From assembly GCA_948474755.1 (NCBI GenBank), contig CAOLHI010001666.1:186001-250000 (forward strand): a stretch of DNA of 64,000 nucleotides, given 5' to 3'. Below the pieces are notes generated by a model, which saw nothing but the letters and a program-made list of their open reading frames with translations, had not been told where the DNA came from and ran no database searches. Position 1 is the first letter of the stretch. Each line of letters begins with the position of its first letter. Position numbers and translations under genes: made by a program. This document shows, piece after piece, positions 49,015 to 61,632 of the stretch. Source of the stretch: Ctenosaura bakeri. Its lineage: Eukaryota > Chordata > Lepidosauria > Squamata > Iguanidae.

Positions 49015-50085
49015 CTAAAGAGAAGTTCAGAAACCTCAGATTAGCCTCTTAATTAAACTGCAAATATTTTTATTATAGCTCAGCATTTGCATCTAATATT
49101 GTACCATCTAAAAGCAAAGGAATATACAGAAAAAGATCCTCTTAGCTTCCTCTCCATTATGGAACTTCCTTCGCCCAAAGTACAAGACTTCATGGGGGAG
49201 AGCTATAAAATTTAATCTTTAGGCCATTGTTCATACACTTTGGGCCCTTAGTTAAAATTGATAATTCTCACAGGAATATAACCAGCTTGGAAGGCTCGGC
49301 CTTTGGAAAGTAGCTTTATAAAACTAAATAAGATCCATCCTTGAGCACCTTAGAATACAGATTAAGTTTAATTAACACCACAGCAGATAACACTTTGTAC
49401 TAAAAGGCAGAAAAGAAATTGAGGACTGTAGTACTTAAGGCATTAATCAGTTTGTTAAAATATATCTTAAAGCCTTACTAGGTGGCTAAAAAGTTATACC
49501 AATCTAATTCTTGTTGCAGAAAATTTCCACATTCAGAAAGATTTCTCCAAAATTTGGGTTTAGGGGAAATCTGTCTCATCCAACCTGTAGTTTGAAGAGT
49601 GGGCAAATGGGACCCTCCAGATATATTTGGCCTGTTTACACCCACTGACAATGTTGTGAGATAATACAAGCTGTATATGGATGGTCACATTTGCTCACTT
49701 TTGGTTTAGATGCTATTCAACACTATGCACTAATTATCTGTTTGGAAAAGCTAACAATAATCATGATCCAATGAGTGTTCAAGATTTATCAATATCCAAT
49801 CAGTTTGGTGGCATGCCATAAGTATATATTCTGGAGACACACAAAACACTGTACTCTATGCAAGTTACCATCTGAATCCAATATGTGCCTGGATTCCTCA
49901 GAATCTCAGTCTTCTTGTAAATTTGTTCATGTAAGTAGAATGACCAAAAGCATTTGGAAACGTATGGTAAATTCTACAGAAGTCCAAGAGGTTTTGGTAT
50001 GGCTGTCAGGCTGAGTATGGGACATAGTCCTGGATGCCTTAATACTTACCAGAATCTCACTCAGGAAGAGTTATCATATAGTTGA

Positions 50086-50308
50086 GAGCCAGTGTGGTAC
50101 AGTGGTCTGAATGTTGCACTACCAACTCTGGGAACCAGGGTTCAAATCCTCAACAGCCATGGAAACCCACTAGTCATACTCTCTGAGCCTCAGAAAAGGC
50201 AAAGGCAAACTGAATCTGAACAAATTCCTCCAAGAAAACCCTATGATCGGTTTGCCTTAGGTAGCCATGAGTCTGAAATGACTTGAAAGCACACACAACA
50301 ACAAAAAA
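50086..50308 (+). mobile_element. tRNA-headed SINE with Bov-B-like tail
   Basis: GAGCCAGTGTGGTACAGTGG, CAGGGTTCAAATCCTCAACA, CCATGGAAACCCACTAGTCA, CCAAGAAAACCCTATGATCG, GACTTGAAAGCACACACAAC and an A-rich end. It lies in the TPD52 intron before the last exon, opposite to gene orientation. Confidence 0.93.
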
Positions 50309-51203
50309 CATGAAGTTCCAAGGGCACAAAATGGCTATTTAATGGCTGGGTGAAGGAGGACAGATGGGGATGGCTCTAACCAGATGCACAAGAAAGAAAG
50401 CAGTTTCTGGAACCTTCTGAGGGCCCCTAGGATGCCTGTTGCTATGTGTCCAGTTAGGGAAATGAAGACAGACACTTCACTACCAGTCCCTTCCACTGGC
50501 CAGTAAAAAGCCATATGGTGAAAGGGCCAGAATGGGCTAAGAGATGGAGTCTGAGGGTGAGACAGGAGAGCTGCCCTAATGCTTCATGAAAGAAGTATTA
50601 TAGTGGGTCTTTTCCATTGAAGACTGGCTAAATATTAAAGCAACTGGAGCCCTGTCTCATAGTTAACCTGGCAAGAGTATATCCTGGACCAAAATATTTG
50701 TTCCTTGTGCAATTTCTTGCTCTCCCATATAAGGCCTGTAGTGTCATACCTATGCATTCATGCATGAATGCATATCTATATATATGCATAGACAGACAGA
50801 CAAGAAGATAGATATACTTATTTACAATCTGCCATGCATTTAACATCTCAGAGCAGCATACATTAAAATCAACTTGCTCAATTTAAATCAAGAAAAATAC
50901 TTTAGAGAGACTAAAAACATATGAAATTTAATAGATTAAAAGAAGACAGCTTAAAAGCACTTTCCCATTCTTATTGTTTAGCTGTGTCTGCTAGCAGTAG
51001 GAGCAAAGGTGAGCATTTGGGCAAGAAGAAATCAAGGGAAGCAGCAGACATCTCACGAATACTTTAGACATTATGTAGGAAACAATCCAAACAGAGCTTA
51101 GGTAACACACATCTTCAAATACCGGAATGAAGACACCATCCTATTACTACTACATTTCTCTGGCTACTTCTATTGAATCAATTTGATTTGATTCTCCCTA
51201 AGA

Positions 51204-51392
51204 ACTGTAGTGGTTTGAGCACTGGACTATGATTCTGGAGACTGGGGTTCATTTCTCCTCTTGGCCATGGAAAGCCACTGGGTGACCCTGGATGCATCAT
51301 TCACTCTCAGCCCCAGAAAACCCTGTGATAAGTTTGCCTTAGGGTCACCATAAGTCAGAAACAACTTGAAGGTAAAACAACAATAACAACAA
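51204..51392 (+). mobile_element. tRNA-headed SINE, internally deleted
   Basis: ACTGTAGTGGTTTGAGCACT, GGGGTTCATTTCTCCTCTTG, GGTGACCCTGGATGCATCAT, AGGGTCACCATAAGTCAGAA and AACTTGAAGGTAAAACAACA. It ends about 150 bp from TPD52 exon 5. Confidence 0.9.
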
Positions 51393-51547
51393 CTGTTTCC
51401 TCATGTAAATGCAACAGGGTCTTTGCTTCATTGTGCTGCCCATGTGTATGATATTGTCAAGCGATACCATAATAATTCAAGTGTTTCAGGAAATCTCAGC
51501 TAGCCTCATTGGTTATTTTAGAAAGAAATTTTGTAGTTAAGCTTTAC

Positions 51548-51596
51548 CTTTAAGTTTTCAACTTTTTCTTCAAATGACTTGAATGTTGGTGAATTT
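51548..51596 (-). CDS. TPD52: TPD52 exon 5
   Basis: This 49-bp micro-exon has an acceptor ending CACTAG and a GTAAAG donor. It completes the Lys codon begun in exon 4 and then encodes NSPTFKSFEEKVENLK, a signature of D52 family proteins. The exon is isolated in a 9.7-kb stretch between exon 4 and the last exon. D52 genes in other vertebrates splice variant exons around this point. I saw no alternative 14-3-3-type insert exon nearby. Confidence 0.92.
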
Positions 51597-52587
51597 CTAG
51601 TGGGGAAAAAGACAATAGTTTTCAGGCTAGAAATCTGTATGTAACAACAGAATAAATGAAAAATCCCACACAGAAAAGTACTTTTTAACATGCAACCTGG
51701 ATTCCACAAAACTTTAGTGCCCCATCTCAAATATCCCAAGTAAATTATAAATAGCACAATTGATTTGTATTCAATAGTATTCTCTCGCTAGTGCAAAGCT
51801 TTTACTGTTCTGCATCCTCATACCAATGTCAAATCAGGATTCCTCTTGCACAAGCTATTTACAAGCTCATTATGACTTCACTAGTCTACGGGTTGTTTGT
51901 GTTAGGTGTTATAATAGCACTTACATATTCTGCAGTAGACAACCATCATTTACTGTATGCTTTCTGCTACCCTATCATTGGCTACAACCCATGGTACTCA
52001 AGTAGTAATCCTCCAAAGTTTTTCCATTGTAAATAAAGTGATACCACCTTCAGGGTATATTAAATCTGTCTCAAACACAGAAAACTAAAGTTGAATGATC
52101 TGATATATTCAGGTAAACCTTACACATCCATATTTGTTCTAAACCTGGTATAACTGCACCAATCAAAATTATCCATTCCTGTTTACTTTAGGATAATTTT
52201 GGTGTACTAGCAAGCTATATATACGTTACCTCATAGCAGGCATGCTAATTGAATGTTGTAGACAACGTATACTAAAATGGCAGCATTAAAAGAAAGGAGA
52301 ATCAGATTACTAAACAGTGGAAAACATATCCCCACTAAATCTATATATCAACACACCAGAACACTTTCTACATCAACACATCAGAACACTTTTCCAATGC
52401 ATGCAAGGACATATTTATCACCATGCAGTGAAAAGGAAAGCACAAAAGTACACTTTTAGGAAATGTAGTCTGTACTTTGTGTTCAACAGTAACTGATCAG
52501 ATTTAGTCCAGTTTGACACACATTATGCATTAGACTGTGCCCAAACAAAAAGAATATATACAAACACATTTACAACTTTCAGCTACA

Positions 52588-52720
52588 GCAGGGGCTGACA
52601 AAGTATGTCCCCCCAAATTTTGCTCTGCAGCTCATATCAGTCCTAGCCAGTACAACCACCTGTGATAATGTTGGAAGATGCAACCCAGTGACATCTAGAT
52701 GGCTGAGTTTTGCCCACTCC
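52588..52720. mobile_element. Small hAT-like MITE
   Basis: Starts CAGGGGCTGACAAAGTATG and ends GTTTTGCCCACTCC, with the CTCATATCAGTCCTAGCCAG centre; same family as 22702-22834. Confidence 0.6.
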
Positions 52721-53495
52721 AATCTTAAAATAATATACTATGTGCTGGTCAAGCACAAAATTTCCTATTAGAGATGTAAAACTGCTTGAAGCTGTGGGAA
52801 AAAATTAATTTTCCAGTTTTGGGAGGGAGGGAAGTAGGACATTGAAAATTTTTGGAAAAATCACTTTAAAAAATCGTGATATTAATATTCATTACAGATT
52901 AAAGGTAACTTTGACGTTTTCTTTAATCTTTAGGAGTACATAACATATTACATACAATTTTGTTTGGAATAAAATTAGTTTTGGTATATTAAAGGTACAA
53001 TTTATTCAGACTATAGTTACACATTGAATTTGCTTTTTAAAATCTCTATTTTTCGTTACCAAAGGAACAAGATCCCATTAACTGTAAAGTTGTTGATGTG
53101 GCCAATTTATTAAAATCAGGCAAAAAAATAATTAAAACAGAAGAAACCATGAACATTTGGACAGAGAAAATTATTTTGACTTCTCTAGTTCTGCATAATG
53201 TCAAGTAGACATAAAGCATCTACTCCCATAATAAGAACTATGAAAAGTAAACCAAGACCAGAAATGGCAGTGATCTTATGCTATACATAGTCTTATACAA
53301 AGGTCTTTCTGTTCTATAGTTTTTAGAAATAACTTTGGAGGTGTAAATATATAAGATATTTTTATATGTTTATTAAGATAAACATTTCATTCATCATAAA
53401 AAATCCATAATCCCATTTTCCCAATTTTTTTCTGGAAAAATGGTTTCAGGGAAAAATTGAAGGGAAAAAACTCTCCTAATTCTTCTAGAGTTCCG

Positions 53496-53517
53496 CACCA
53501 CCACCACCACCACCACC
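53496..53517. repeat. (CAC)n microsatellite
   Basis: Seven ACC/CAC units. Confidence 0.85.
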
Positions 53518-54647
53518 TTCATATCCCTGCTTCAGAATGGTCCCAGTTAACTTCTCCACAGGGTGCTCCTTTTCTTTCAGAACACTGTCTTTATGCTCTT
53601 CTTCTCAATTGCCTTGATGGATACATCACATATTTGCTATGTTAAGTATAAAAGGGGGGGGTCCCCTCAGGAAAAATAGATGTGTACTGTCAAGCTCTGC
53701 ACTCAAATCACACAGATTTCCATGATACTACTGCTTGTTCTCAACCACATAAAGGAGCTAATGCAATAGGAGTCCAGCAAGCACTATGGTATGTTAATGG
53801 ACTGTGGATTTTATGTGCCATCAGGTGCTGCTCAGATCTGATTAAGAACTAGTGAGATAATTATTAACTAATCAGATATTGTTCTGGATACGGCCAACAA
53901 GCTTTCTTTTCTTAAGGTGTCCACTCACTGTAAAGGACAACTGTCATTCTTTATAAAAACTTTCCACTCCAACAAAAAAGTGCTTTTCACAATCCTAAAT
54001 GTTTCAGTCCTTATTTCTGTAAGTAGTTCAGTCAATTCATTTCAGCCTTCCGAAAGCACCCAGATTCATAGCACTTCTGTAGTCTGGTCCTTGTGGTACT
54101 AGATTTTTCAGATCCAAATATTTTAGCCCTTCCAAGACAGCAAGCAGGCCCTTTGAATGTTGGATATGGAGAACCCGATGCCTGCTTGCAGCTCCAGGGT
54201 ACGGCATCACTGAAATCTTCAGAACACAACATTAGCATCCAGGTATCTCTCTCGTCCACATGCATGCATGTGTACACACAAATGTAGAGGAGCCAAGGTT
54301 CACGTCTTCATAAACCACTGTCCATTCCCCTCCACCGAGACATCAGCTCCTCCCCCACATCTGGCTTTTCTTGCCATTCTTTTTAGCCACTACTTTTTCA
54401 TACATGTAAGCTTCTTCAATTTGTTCCTTAAAAATTTCCAGGTATTCTGCTCTTTGGTGACAACATGACCTCAGGGCAGAACCACTTTGTCTCAAAGGCT
54501 ATAAGCATAATTAAAAAAAAATCTGTAGTAACAAGGTGTGATAATGGGGCTTCCCATTATCTAGACTTAGCTAAAAGGGGGACACTTCCCTCTTCAGGTA
54601 AACCAAGGGTTAATAAGGTGTTGGGATTAGATTACATTTTAGTATGT

Positions 54648-54710
54648 GGTCAGCATCATAGGTCATGTGGGTCAGCATCATAGGTCATGTGGGTCAGCAT
54701 CATAGGTCAC
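54648..54710 (+). repeat. 22-bp direct repeats in LTR U3
   Basis: The unit GGTCAGCATCATAGGTCATG plus TG occurs at 54648 and 54670 without mismatch and at 54692 for 19 bases. AGGTCA half-sites resembling nuclear-receptor elements recur in it. Confidence 0.9.
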
Positions 54711-55127
54711 AGGGTGAGACTTGACCAATCAAAAAGGAAAGAGGTGAGCATCTTCAGGATGCTTCCAAGGAGAAGTTATAAAACTTCTTGCGAGGTCATG
54801 TGGCCGAGAGAGATAACAAAGGGATAACAAAGAAGAACAACCCAGGAACCTCCTGGAGGGGGGTTCTGAGCTGGTAGCAGGCCGCAGGCCATAGGCCTCG
54901 CCTCCTGGCCTCTCCCTTTAGAACATCTAAGCCTGAGAACCATCTGTGAGTACTAGACTAAGGTAGTTAGTCGCGTTAGGGACTTTTCTGTTATTTTGGA
55001 GGCTGGCTGATCTAAAGAATGTATCTGTGCTTTTATATCTGTTCTTTTGTAACTACTTGTAACTAAGCGTGCCTGGGAGGAGGGAGCTTCCCATGTGTGG
55101 TAATTTGCCTTGTTTATTTGCATCTTT

Positions 55128-55133
55128 AATAAA
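55128..55133 (+). terminator. Poly(A) signal of the LTR
   Basis: AATAAA about 350 bases after the TATA box, followed by CTGTTCCTCTCC. Confidence 0.6.
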
Positions 55134-58100
55134 TACTTTCTGTAAAAGACCCTGTTCCTCTCCTTCCCACGCCAAGCTAGGTAGACTGGGGGAAAAGGAA
55201 GATCCTTAAGCTTAGGGATGTACATGTCTGGACAGCATCCCACTGTGCTGTCCCAAGTGTCCAGAATTCAGTGGGTGGTGGCAGCGAAGATGAATTAACA
55301 GCTAACATTCATAACAGGCTGGAATATACGTCCCAGCAGTACATGGGGACCTTCCAGCTACACACAAGGTCAGACAAAAGATACTGAATATTTTCCACCT
55401 GTACTGGACTTGGAATTTGGCCTAACACCTTTACGGACAAGCTATGTTTCTTCACTGTTTACTGTGCTCCTTCACACATTAGCTACAGAGTCTGCAAAGG
55501 AGCACAGCTCTCTGGAGAGTCAGGAACCCAACATCCCAACTAGAGGATAGAAAAGTTTTTTTTAAAAAAAAGTAATTTGATGTGTAACTCCTTAAAGAAT
55601 CTCAAAAGCTAATCTGTTAATGTTATGGAAGAATTTTAGTGACATAACTTTTCCAGTTTTCTTTTCTGGAGACAGAGAAAACACTTTAGGATATGTAAAA
55701 GATGACATAAACCTGAAAAATTCTGTTCAAAATGCTCTTTAAAAATAACTTTGAAGCTAATTAGAAAACATTACTGATTATATACACTCCCACTCCCCAT
55801 AATGAGCTCCGATACACCTTCTGATATGTAACTTTGGTATGGCTTGTTACAAAAAAAATATTAAATAAGTTGTAACATATTAATTACAAGCTCTGGTTTC
55901 GGTCACTGTGATGTAAAACAGGAAAGTACTAAGAACAAGAATTGGTGTGTTTGTATGACATGTTAAACCACAACTTAGTATTCTCTGCATTAACCACAGT
56001 AATCCTCAGACTTGCATTCTCCTCCAACCCCCACCCAACATGGCTAAGGTGGCATTCAGAAGTTTTTGGTTCTTTCCCTTAAGCACAGCTTCCCGCGTCA
56101 TCTAAACTGGACATCACTTTTACCCTAACTACAGTAAATTCCAACCACTATCTTCAGAAATTATGGTTTGAACATGACTTGTTTGAATTTATTTAGAGTT
56201 AATGTAAAACCACAGTTAATTGCATGTGAGCTTCAGCTCATCCATGTCATGATAAACCACCATGCAGCATAACATTGAAACATGGATAGATTTCTTTTTC
56301 ATGCTTTTTAGAGGTATCACTGTCCCTTCTACTTTTTTTTTTTCTTCACAGGAAGGAAACGTTCTTGAAGTTTAGATCTATGAAAAATGGAAGCTCTTGC
56401 AAGATCATGGTTTAACTTCTAAGTTGAAAGGCCATCCAAAAAAGAAGAAGAAGAAGAAGAAGCTTTATCCAACAAAAAGAGTTGCAACATCTTAAAATGT
56501 CAGTGTAACCCATCAGGGACTATAGCAGTGGATTTCTTGTACAGGCCCGGGGTTTGATTAGATGACCTCTGTGTTTACTTCAAAGTTGGTGTTACTTGAT
56601 TATTACTGAAATTCCCTAGAAACAGCCTAAGTCAGTTTAAGAACTCAATCCAGAGGAAGCTGCGTTAAAGATTTAATTAGTTACTCCAATCACAAGAAAC
56701 TCGTGTTACAGCCAAATGAAGAAAATGAATTTTTCAGGTCTCCTTACCCAGATATAAAATTTAATGAATTTCAGGGTCAACAGCTGTGCCACTACTGTTA
56801 CTGAATTTTCATTGTGGAGATCCTGAAGTGAAAAGCCACTTCTCTGACAAGTTATCAGTAAACAGATTGCACAAGCAAGGGTGTAGTTCCAGATCACATA
56901 TTCCTGACATTAGTAAACAACCTGCATAGGCAAGGGTGTAGAAGTTCCAGATCACAGCCACCTTGGAACATATTCCTCTCCCTCCAATTTTGCTAGTTCA
57001 TTTCTTAAATTCTTTGCCTTCCTGAAAGCAAGGAATAACTTTTAACAACGATATAGAGGTGCCGAAAGCGTAAAACTAAAGGGTCACTTTAGCCTTCTAA
57101 AAGACAAACACATGTTATGGTTGGTTGGGATCTATCAGTTAAGAGAGAAAAACTACTTGCATGCTCCACACCAACTTTCAATCATCTTACCTAAAGGAAT
57201 GTATAAATGCCTGCACTCTGTAGGAAACCAAGTAAGCATTTTGAAATGAAAAGAATGTTTCAGTACAAACACAAAGATGTTTCACAATAAGAGCAAAGAG
57301 CTCATATGGAAATATATACAGTAGTTGCAGAAGTCTAGATAAAGACTCAACTTTTAGCATTAAAAAAAACTACCTGTTGTACTTGACCATTCTGAGATAC
57401 TGTTATACATTAAATGCAAGGGATTTCTTTTAATAGAAGTAGAGCATTTCTTCATTCCAAGTTCCTATAAAAGGCTAACTTTCAGGTGCTACAAACAGCA
57501 ATCAAGTGAATGGCAGTTTTATGTAATTCTGCATGAAAAAGTAGGGCAATACAACAAGCATCTTCATAAAATCTGCTCACAAGGCTTTTTTTTGTATAAC
57601 ACTGTGGTGCTTGTTAATACGTTATCCATAGCAGTATCTCCAACTTCAGCATCCAAAACAAAGCTGCACATGACAATGCAAAGATGATTCTCTATTTTTT
57701 AAAAAAAAAAAAAACTTCACTTCCAGGGAATACAATTTAATTAACTCTATTAACCAAGATGCCCAGAAACTTTGTCCCCTACAGAAAAATCTCACTAACA
57801 GCACAATCACCCCAACAGCTTGCGAAGTCCTTGATTCTACACTAATCCAGTCCTTTGTTTCACAAGCCACTTGAGAAACCATTCTAGAAGGGAGCTATTA
57901 TTTTCACAAAGTGCAAGCATTCAGGGACTTCTTCACTTCTACAGTCTAAAGATTCATGCAGCTCATAGTGCTAGCTTCAGACAGCTTCTCTCTGAACAAG
58001 AAGCAGAAGCAAAGAGTTCACATACATGGGGGTCGCTATTCGTAGCCCTACTGGTAAAATATTTACTACCTGGTTACATTATTGCAGGGTACATTTAGAT

Positions 58101-58738
58101 TAAGGTGCTCTTCTGGGAGTCAGTTCAGAGCATGCCTTGCCTGATTATAACGCAGAATGAAGAGATTTTTATGAGGTATCATTAGAGATCAAGAGAAAGA
58201 TATATAGACACATAACTAGATAGATAAAAACAATTCACCAGGAAAGAGGTGCCATTTGTATTTTTTGCATCAGACAGTGTCTTTAAGTGCAGTGAATCAG
58301 AACATGTGTTCTATTATCAAATCACATTAGGATGATGCAAGTCTCACTGTGATCACTGGTAGTCCAGACAGTGGACTGGAGTCTAACTCAGAGTAAACGA
58401 CATTCCCCCACATCAAAGTGTTATTGGCAGAAAATCATCACAGTACCTCATACACAAAACTAAAATTCTGCACTGATTAAAAAGACATTTTACAGTCTAG
58501 GCACAACTTACACACTCATTTACTTCTTACTATGTATATTCACATACCAATGCCAAGAAGCTGGCGGCCAGAGGTAGAAATACTCTTATCAAAATAAATT
58601 TCCATTAAATAAAATCAAAATGCAAATCCCAGCAATCATCCACAAGGACCTTGCATCGATGCCTGGGTTAATTATTTTAGCTATGATAGAGTTAAACTCC
58701 AGTGCAGTGTAAAGAGGTAGGGAAAAATTAAGTCTTAC

Positions 58739-58840
58739 TTCACATCTTCCAGTTTCTTTGTTATTACAGAACCAACCGTTGAAAACGCAGCAGAAGCTTT
58801 CTGCCCAGCCTGAGACAATGTTTCTGATGTCTTCTTATAC
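58739..58840 (-). CDS. TPD52: TPD52 exon 4
   Basis: This 102-bp exon has an acceptor ending CTATAG and a strong GTAAGA donor. With the two bases from exon 3 it encodes (A)YKKTSETLSQAGQKASAAF followed by STVGSVITKKLEDV and the first two bases of a Lys codon. These residues match the most conserved block of D52 proteins. The exon joins in frame to exons 3 and 5, which shows that the region downstream of the exon 3 TAG is still under coding constraint or was until recently. Confidence 0.93.
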
Positions 58841-59489
58841 CTATAGTTTTTTTAAAAGGTGATTTTTAGTATAACGCCTATGCATGCCATTATAAGAACA
58901 AACACACATTTTACTTTATATCAAGCTCATTTGAAAATAACAAGACATGCATTCTATGCTGAGAACCTTAAAAGAAACTTGTAAAGTAACCACCTCACTG
59001 AAGTAACCACTGAATTTGAGAGTCATCACATCTAGAAAGTTCTGTTTTGTAGCCTGCTTCCCATTTATCTCTATCAATACAAATTAAGACATTCTGCAAA
59101 ATGACTGGTTTGTTTTTAAAAACTATAATTACTAACAAAATAAGCCAAAGATTTCACAAAATAGAACAAATTATCACTTGATAAAAGAGGCAGGCTGTTC
59201 AAGAACCGACTGCTCTTGCAACAAATATGGCAAAAAAAAATTCTACACCACACAACTTCAAAACAGTAAAAATCAGTTCACATAACTGATAGAATAACAT
59301 GGCAAATCTTTCCTCAATGTACTACTCCATATTGCCTGTATGTGGGAAAAGGTTACAAGTTTCAACACTCTTTCCCCATGGAAAAGACTGCCCCCATATT
59401 AAAAAAAAGAAAAATTCAACCACCTGCAGAAAGGTGGTCCCATTCAAATGTCCTGCCCCTACCCACCAAAGTAGGCTTCTCTGTGCACC

Positions 59490-59998
59490 ATTTCTTGGAA
59501 CTCAGCTTGTTATAAATCAGAAGCAGGTAAAGCTCATGGGCTGCACGTGGTCCCCAAAGCTATTCTTCTGGCCCCTAAGCTCCATAGCACTTACCCAATT
59601 TTTTAGAAAAAAATATTTTTGAAAAATAATTTCAGAACTAAATTGCCCCCGGGGCCTCCAGAAGTATGGGGACAATTCCATCACATTGTGAGAGGCCGCC
59701 AGGCTGTTTTACACCCAGGAAAGCCTTTCTTTTTCTAACAGGAAGTGACCAGGAAATTGTCCTTCCAGTGACTTTTTGCTGAAAAAAGCCCTCCCCTGTA
59801 TCTAAAGTAGGTTGGGGTGAGATCATCCCCCAAACCACCTGAGAGTTTAGGACCACTTTTTGGTGCCAAAAAAGTAGACTTTTTTTTTTTTAAAAAAAAA
59901 TTCTCCTCTGGAGGTGGCAGTAATGACCAGAACTTTTTCCTCTAAGGGCCACAGGGGGCAATGTGTCCCACTAACCTCCAAAAGTTGCCCACTCCTGC
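59490..59998. mobile_element. hAT-like element, ends eroded
   Basis: The right end CAAAAGTTGCCCACTCCTGC is the complement of the usual CAGGAGTGGGCAA hAT terminus. At the left CAGGTAAAGCTCATGGGCTG with TGGTCCCCAAAG is a possible partner. It lies in the intron just downstream of TPD52 exon 3, ending 62 bp from the donor side. Confidence 0.5.
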
Positions 59999-60059
59999 TG
60001 CAAATACAAGTATGTCTGTCATTTGGGGCAATGATAAAGTGAAAAAAACAACAACATAC

Positions 60060-60208
60060 GCATTTGTTGATGTTACATCTTGCTACCCTTTGGAAAGGTT
60101 CTGCCTCAGCTCCTGCAAAGAACTGATTCCCAATTTCCTCTTGATTTCTGCTAGATGCTTCTCTTTAGCAGCTAGCACCTGTGACAAAGTTTGAATTTCT
60201 TCTTCCAC
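60060..60208 (-). CDS. TPD52: TPD52 exon 3 (coiled coil) with an in-frame TAG
   Basis: This 149-bp exon lies between a TTGTAG acceptor and a GTATGT donor (60059 downward). It encodes VEEEIQTLSQVLAAKEKHLA, then EIKRKLGISSLQELRQNLSK, G, stop, QDVTSTN and two bases of an Ala codon completed by exon 4. This is the central D52 coiled coil. The stop is TAG at 60083-60085, exactly where D52 proteins have Trp (KGWQDV in D52, KSWHDM in D52L1), so one G-to-A change in TGG accounts for it. Nothing else in the exon is damaged: length, frame, both splice sites and the residues after the stop are conserved. If read literally, the mRNA would stop three exon junctions upstream of the normal end and should be subject to nonsense-mediated decay. 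Confidence 0.9.
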
Positions 60209-61632
60209 CTACAATACAGAACAAATGAAGAAAGCAGTTAAAGAAACATAAGAGACTGATGCTGTGATCCTGTATTAACAAATAGCTGATGTAAGTGTCT
60301 GTTACATAAGTGGTTTAGCATTCTCACGCTTACAAATACAGCATCAAAGTAGCACAGGCTCTGTTTCAGTCCCTCTGAAAGCGCCTTGTCTCCAAAGAAA
60401 CTGTCCCCTCAGGCATGAAAAAAATAGGCGGCTCAGGACAGCTTACTATAAACTGTTCTACAGATGGCACTTAACACCAGGGAAATTAGCTAAAATGTAT
60501 AAAGGTTCCAATAATAAATGCTGGGAATGCAAAAATAAAGAAGGGGCCTTTTACCATATTTGGTGGCTGTGTGTCAGAACTAAGTAATTCATAAAGCAAT
60601 CACAAAAATTTTAAAAATAAACTTTCTGATGAAACCTGAGCTCTACCTTCTAAACATGTTAAACATTATGGAAAACAAGACGGTGATTCAAAGATCTTTT
60701 TATATATGATTACATTAGCTAGAACTTTATATGCCCAAAACCAGAATGATTCTATGACTCCATCAGAGGAAGTATGGCTCATTAAAATTTACGATATGAA
60801 GGAAATGGACAAATTAACCATACTAGTAAATGATAAGACTTCAGATAACCTTAGGAATGACTGGAAATGCCTAATTAATTATTTAGAAGAGAAATGGGAT
60901 AAAATACCAGTGATAAGTACAGAGGCATAATTGTTGGTTATGAAGAATAATGACAGAAAGATATAAGGATAGGACATGGTATGACATAATGACTGTATTA
61001 TTTTCATAAATTAGAGGATTTAGGAATATAAATAGTGTAAATAATGTAATTAATAATATTAGAAGTGTACAATATGATTTTGGAAGAACTATTTAAAGGT
61101 GATGTATTATTACAGATGCTACAAAATTTCATGCTTAGCAGATTCAATAATGATTTTGCTCTTTTTTGAAGAGATACCATATATTAATCAATGGATTCTT
61201 TTTATGATTACTTTTCAAGTCATATTAATATTGCTTGTAATATTGCATATTAATATTGCTTGTAAGCTTTATTTTGTAATAAAAATTAGAATTAAAAAAA
61301 ACAGCTTCTTCTTGTTGCTGCTTGCTATTTTCATTTTCTTCCCCTTCCTTCTCTTTTATCCTCTTCTATACAATACACAGAAATAGAATCTTGACTTGAC
61401 AAACCAGTTCTTTCCTCAAGCACCCCTCAAATGCAGCAAGCCCAAGTACTTTCATTTTCTGCCGCAGTCCCTCTCCAAATAGTAACTGGAAGACAGAGGC
61501 TGCAGAGGAAAGCAGAGGAATTTGAAATACTGTGGGGCAGCTAACTGTTTGGATACAGCAGAAGGCAACATCTGGCTGGAACATGCACTATAAAACACAC
61601 AGAAAGCATTCCTATTTCAAATTAAGGTTTAC

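Larger units (their letters stand above)
54537..55270 (+). mobile_element. ERV-type LTR with partial primer-binding region
   Basis: The block has LTR anatomy on the plus strand: start TGTGATAATGGGGC, three 22-bp repeats in the presumed U3 (54648-54710), CCAATC at 54725-54730, TTATAAAAC at 54777-54785, AATAAA at 55128-55133 followed by a pyrimidine-rich stretch, and an end at TCCAGAATTCA. Just beyond it GTGGTGGCAGCGAAGATG looks like a tRNA primer-binding site. No gag or pol remains and the second LTR is absent, so it is a truncated element. The 5' boundary is the less certain one because no target duplication was found. Confidence 0.65.

Noticed and set aside
59961..60194. 77-codon plus-strand frame over TPD52 exon 3
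   Set aside because: It is antisense to a securely identified exon.
61099..61386. 95-codon hydrophobic plus-strand frame
   Set aside because: AT-rich intron sequence; Ile/Leu/Phe composition follows from base content.
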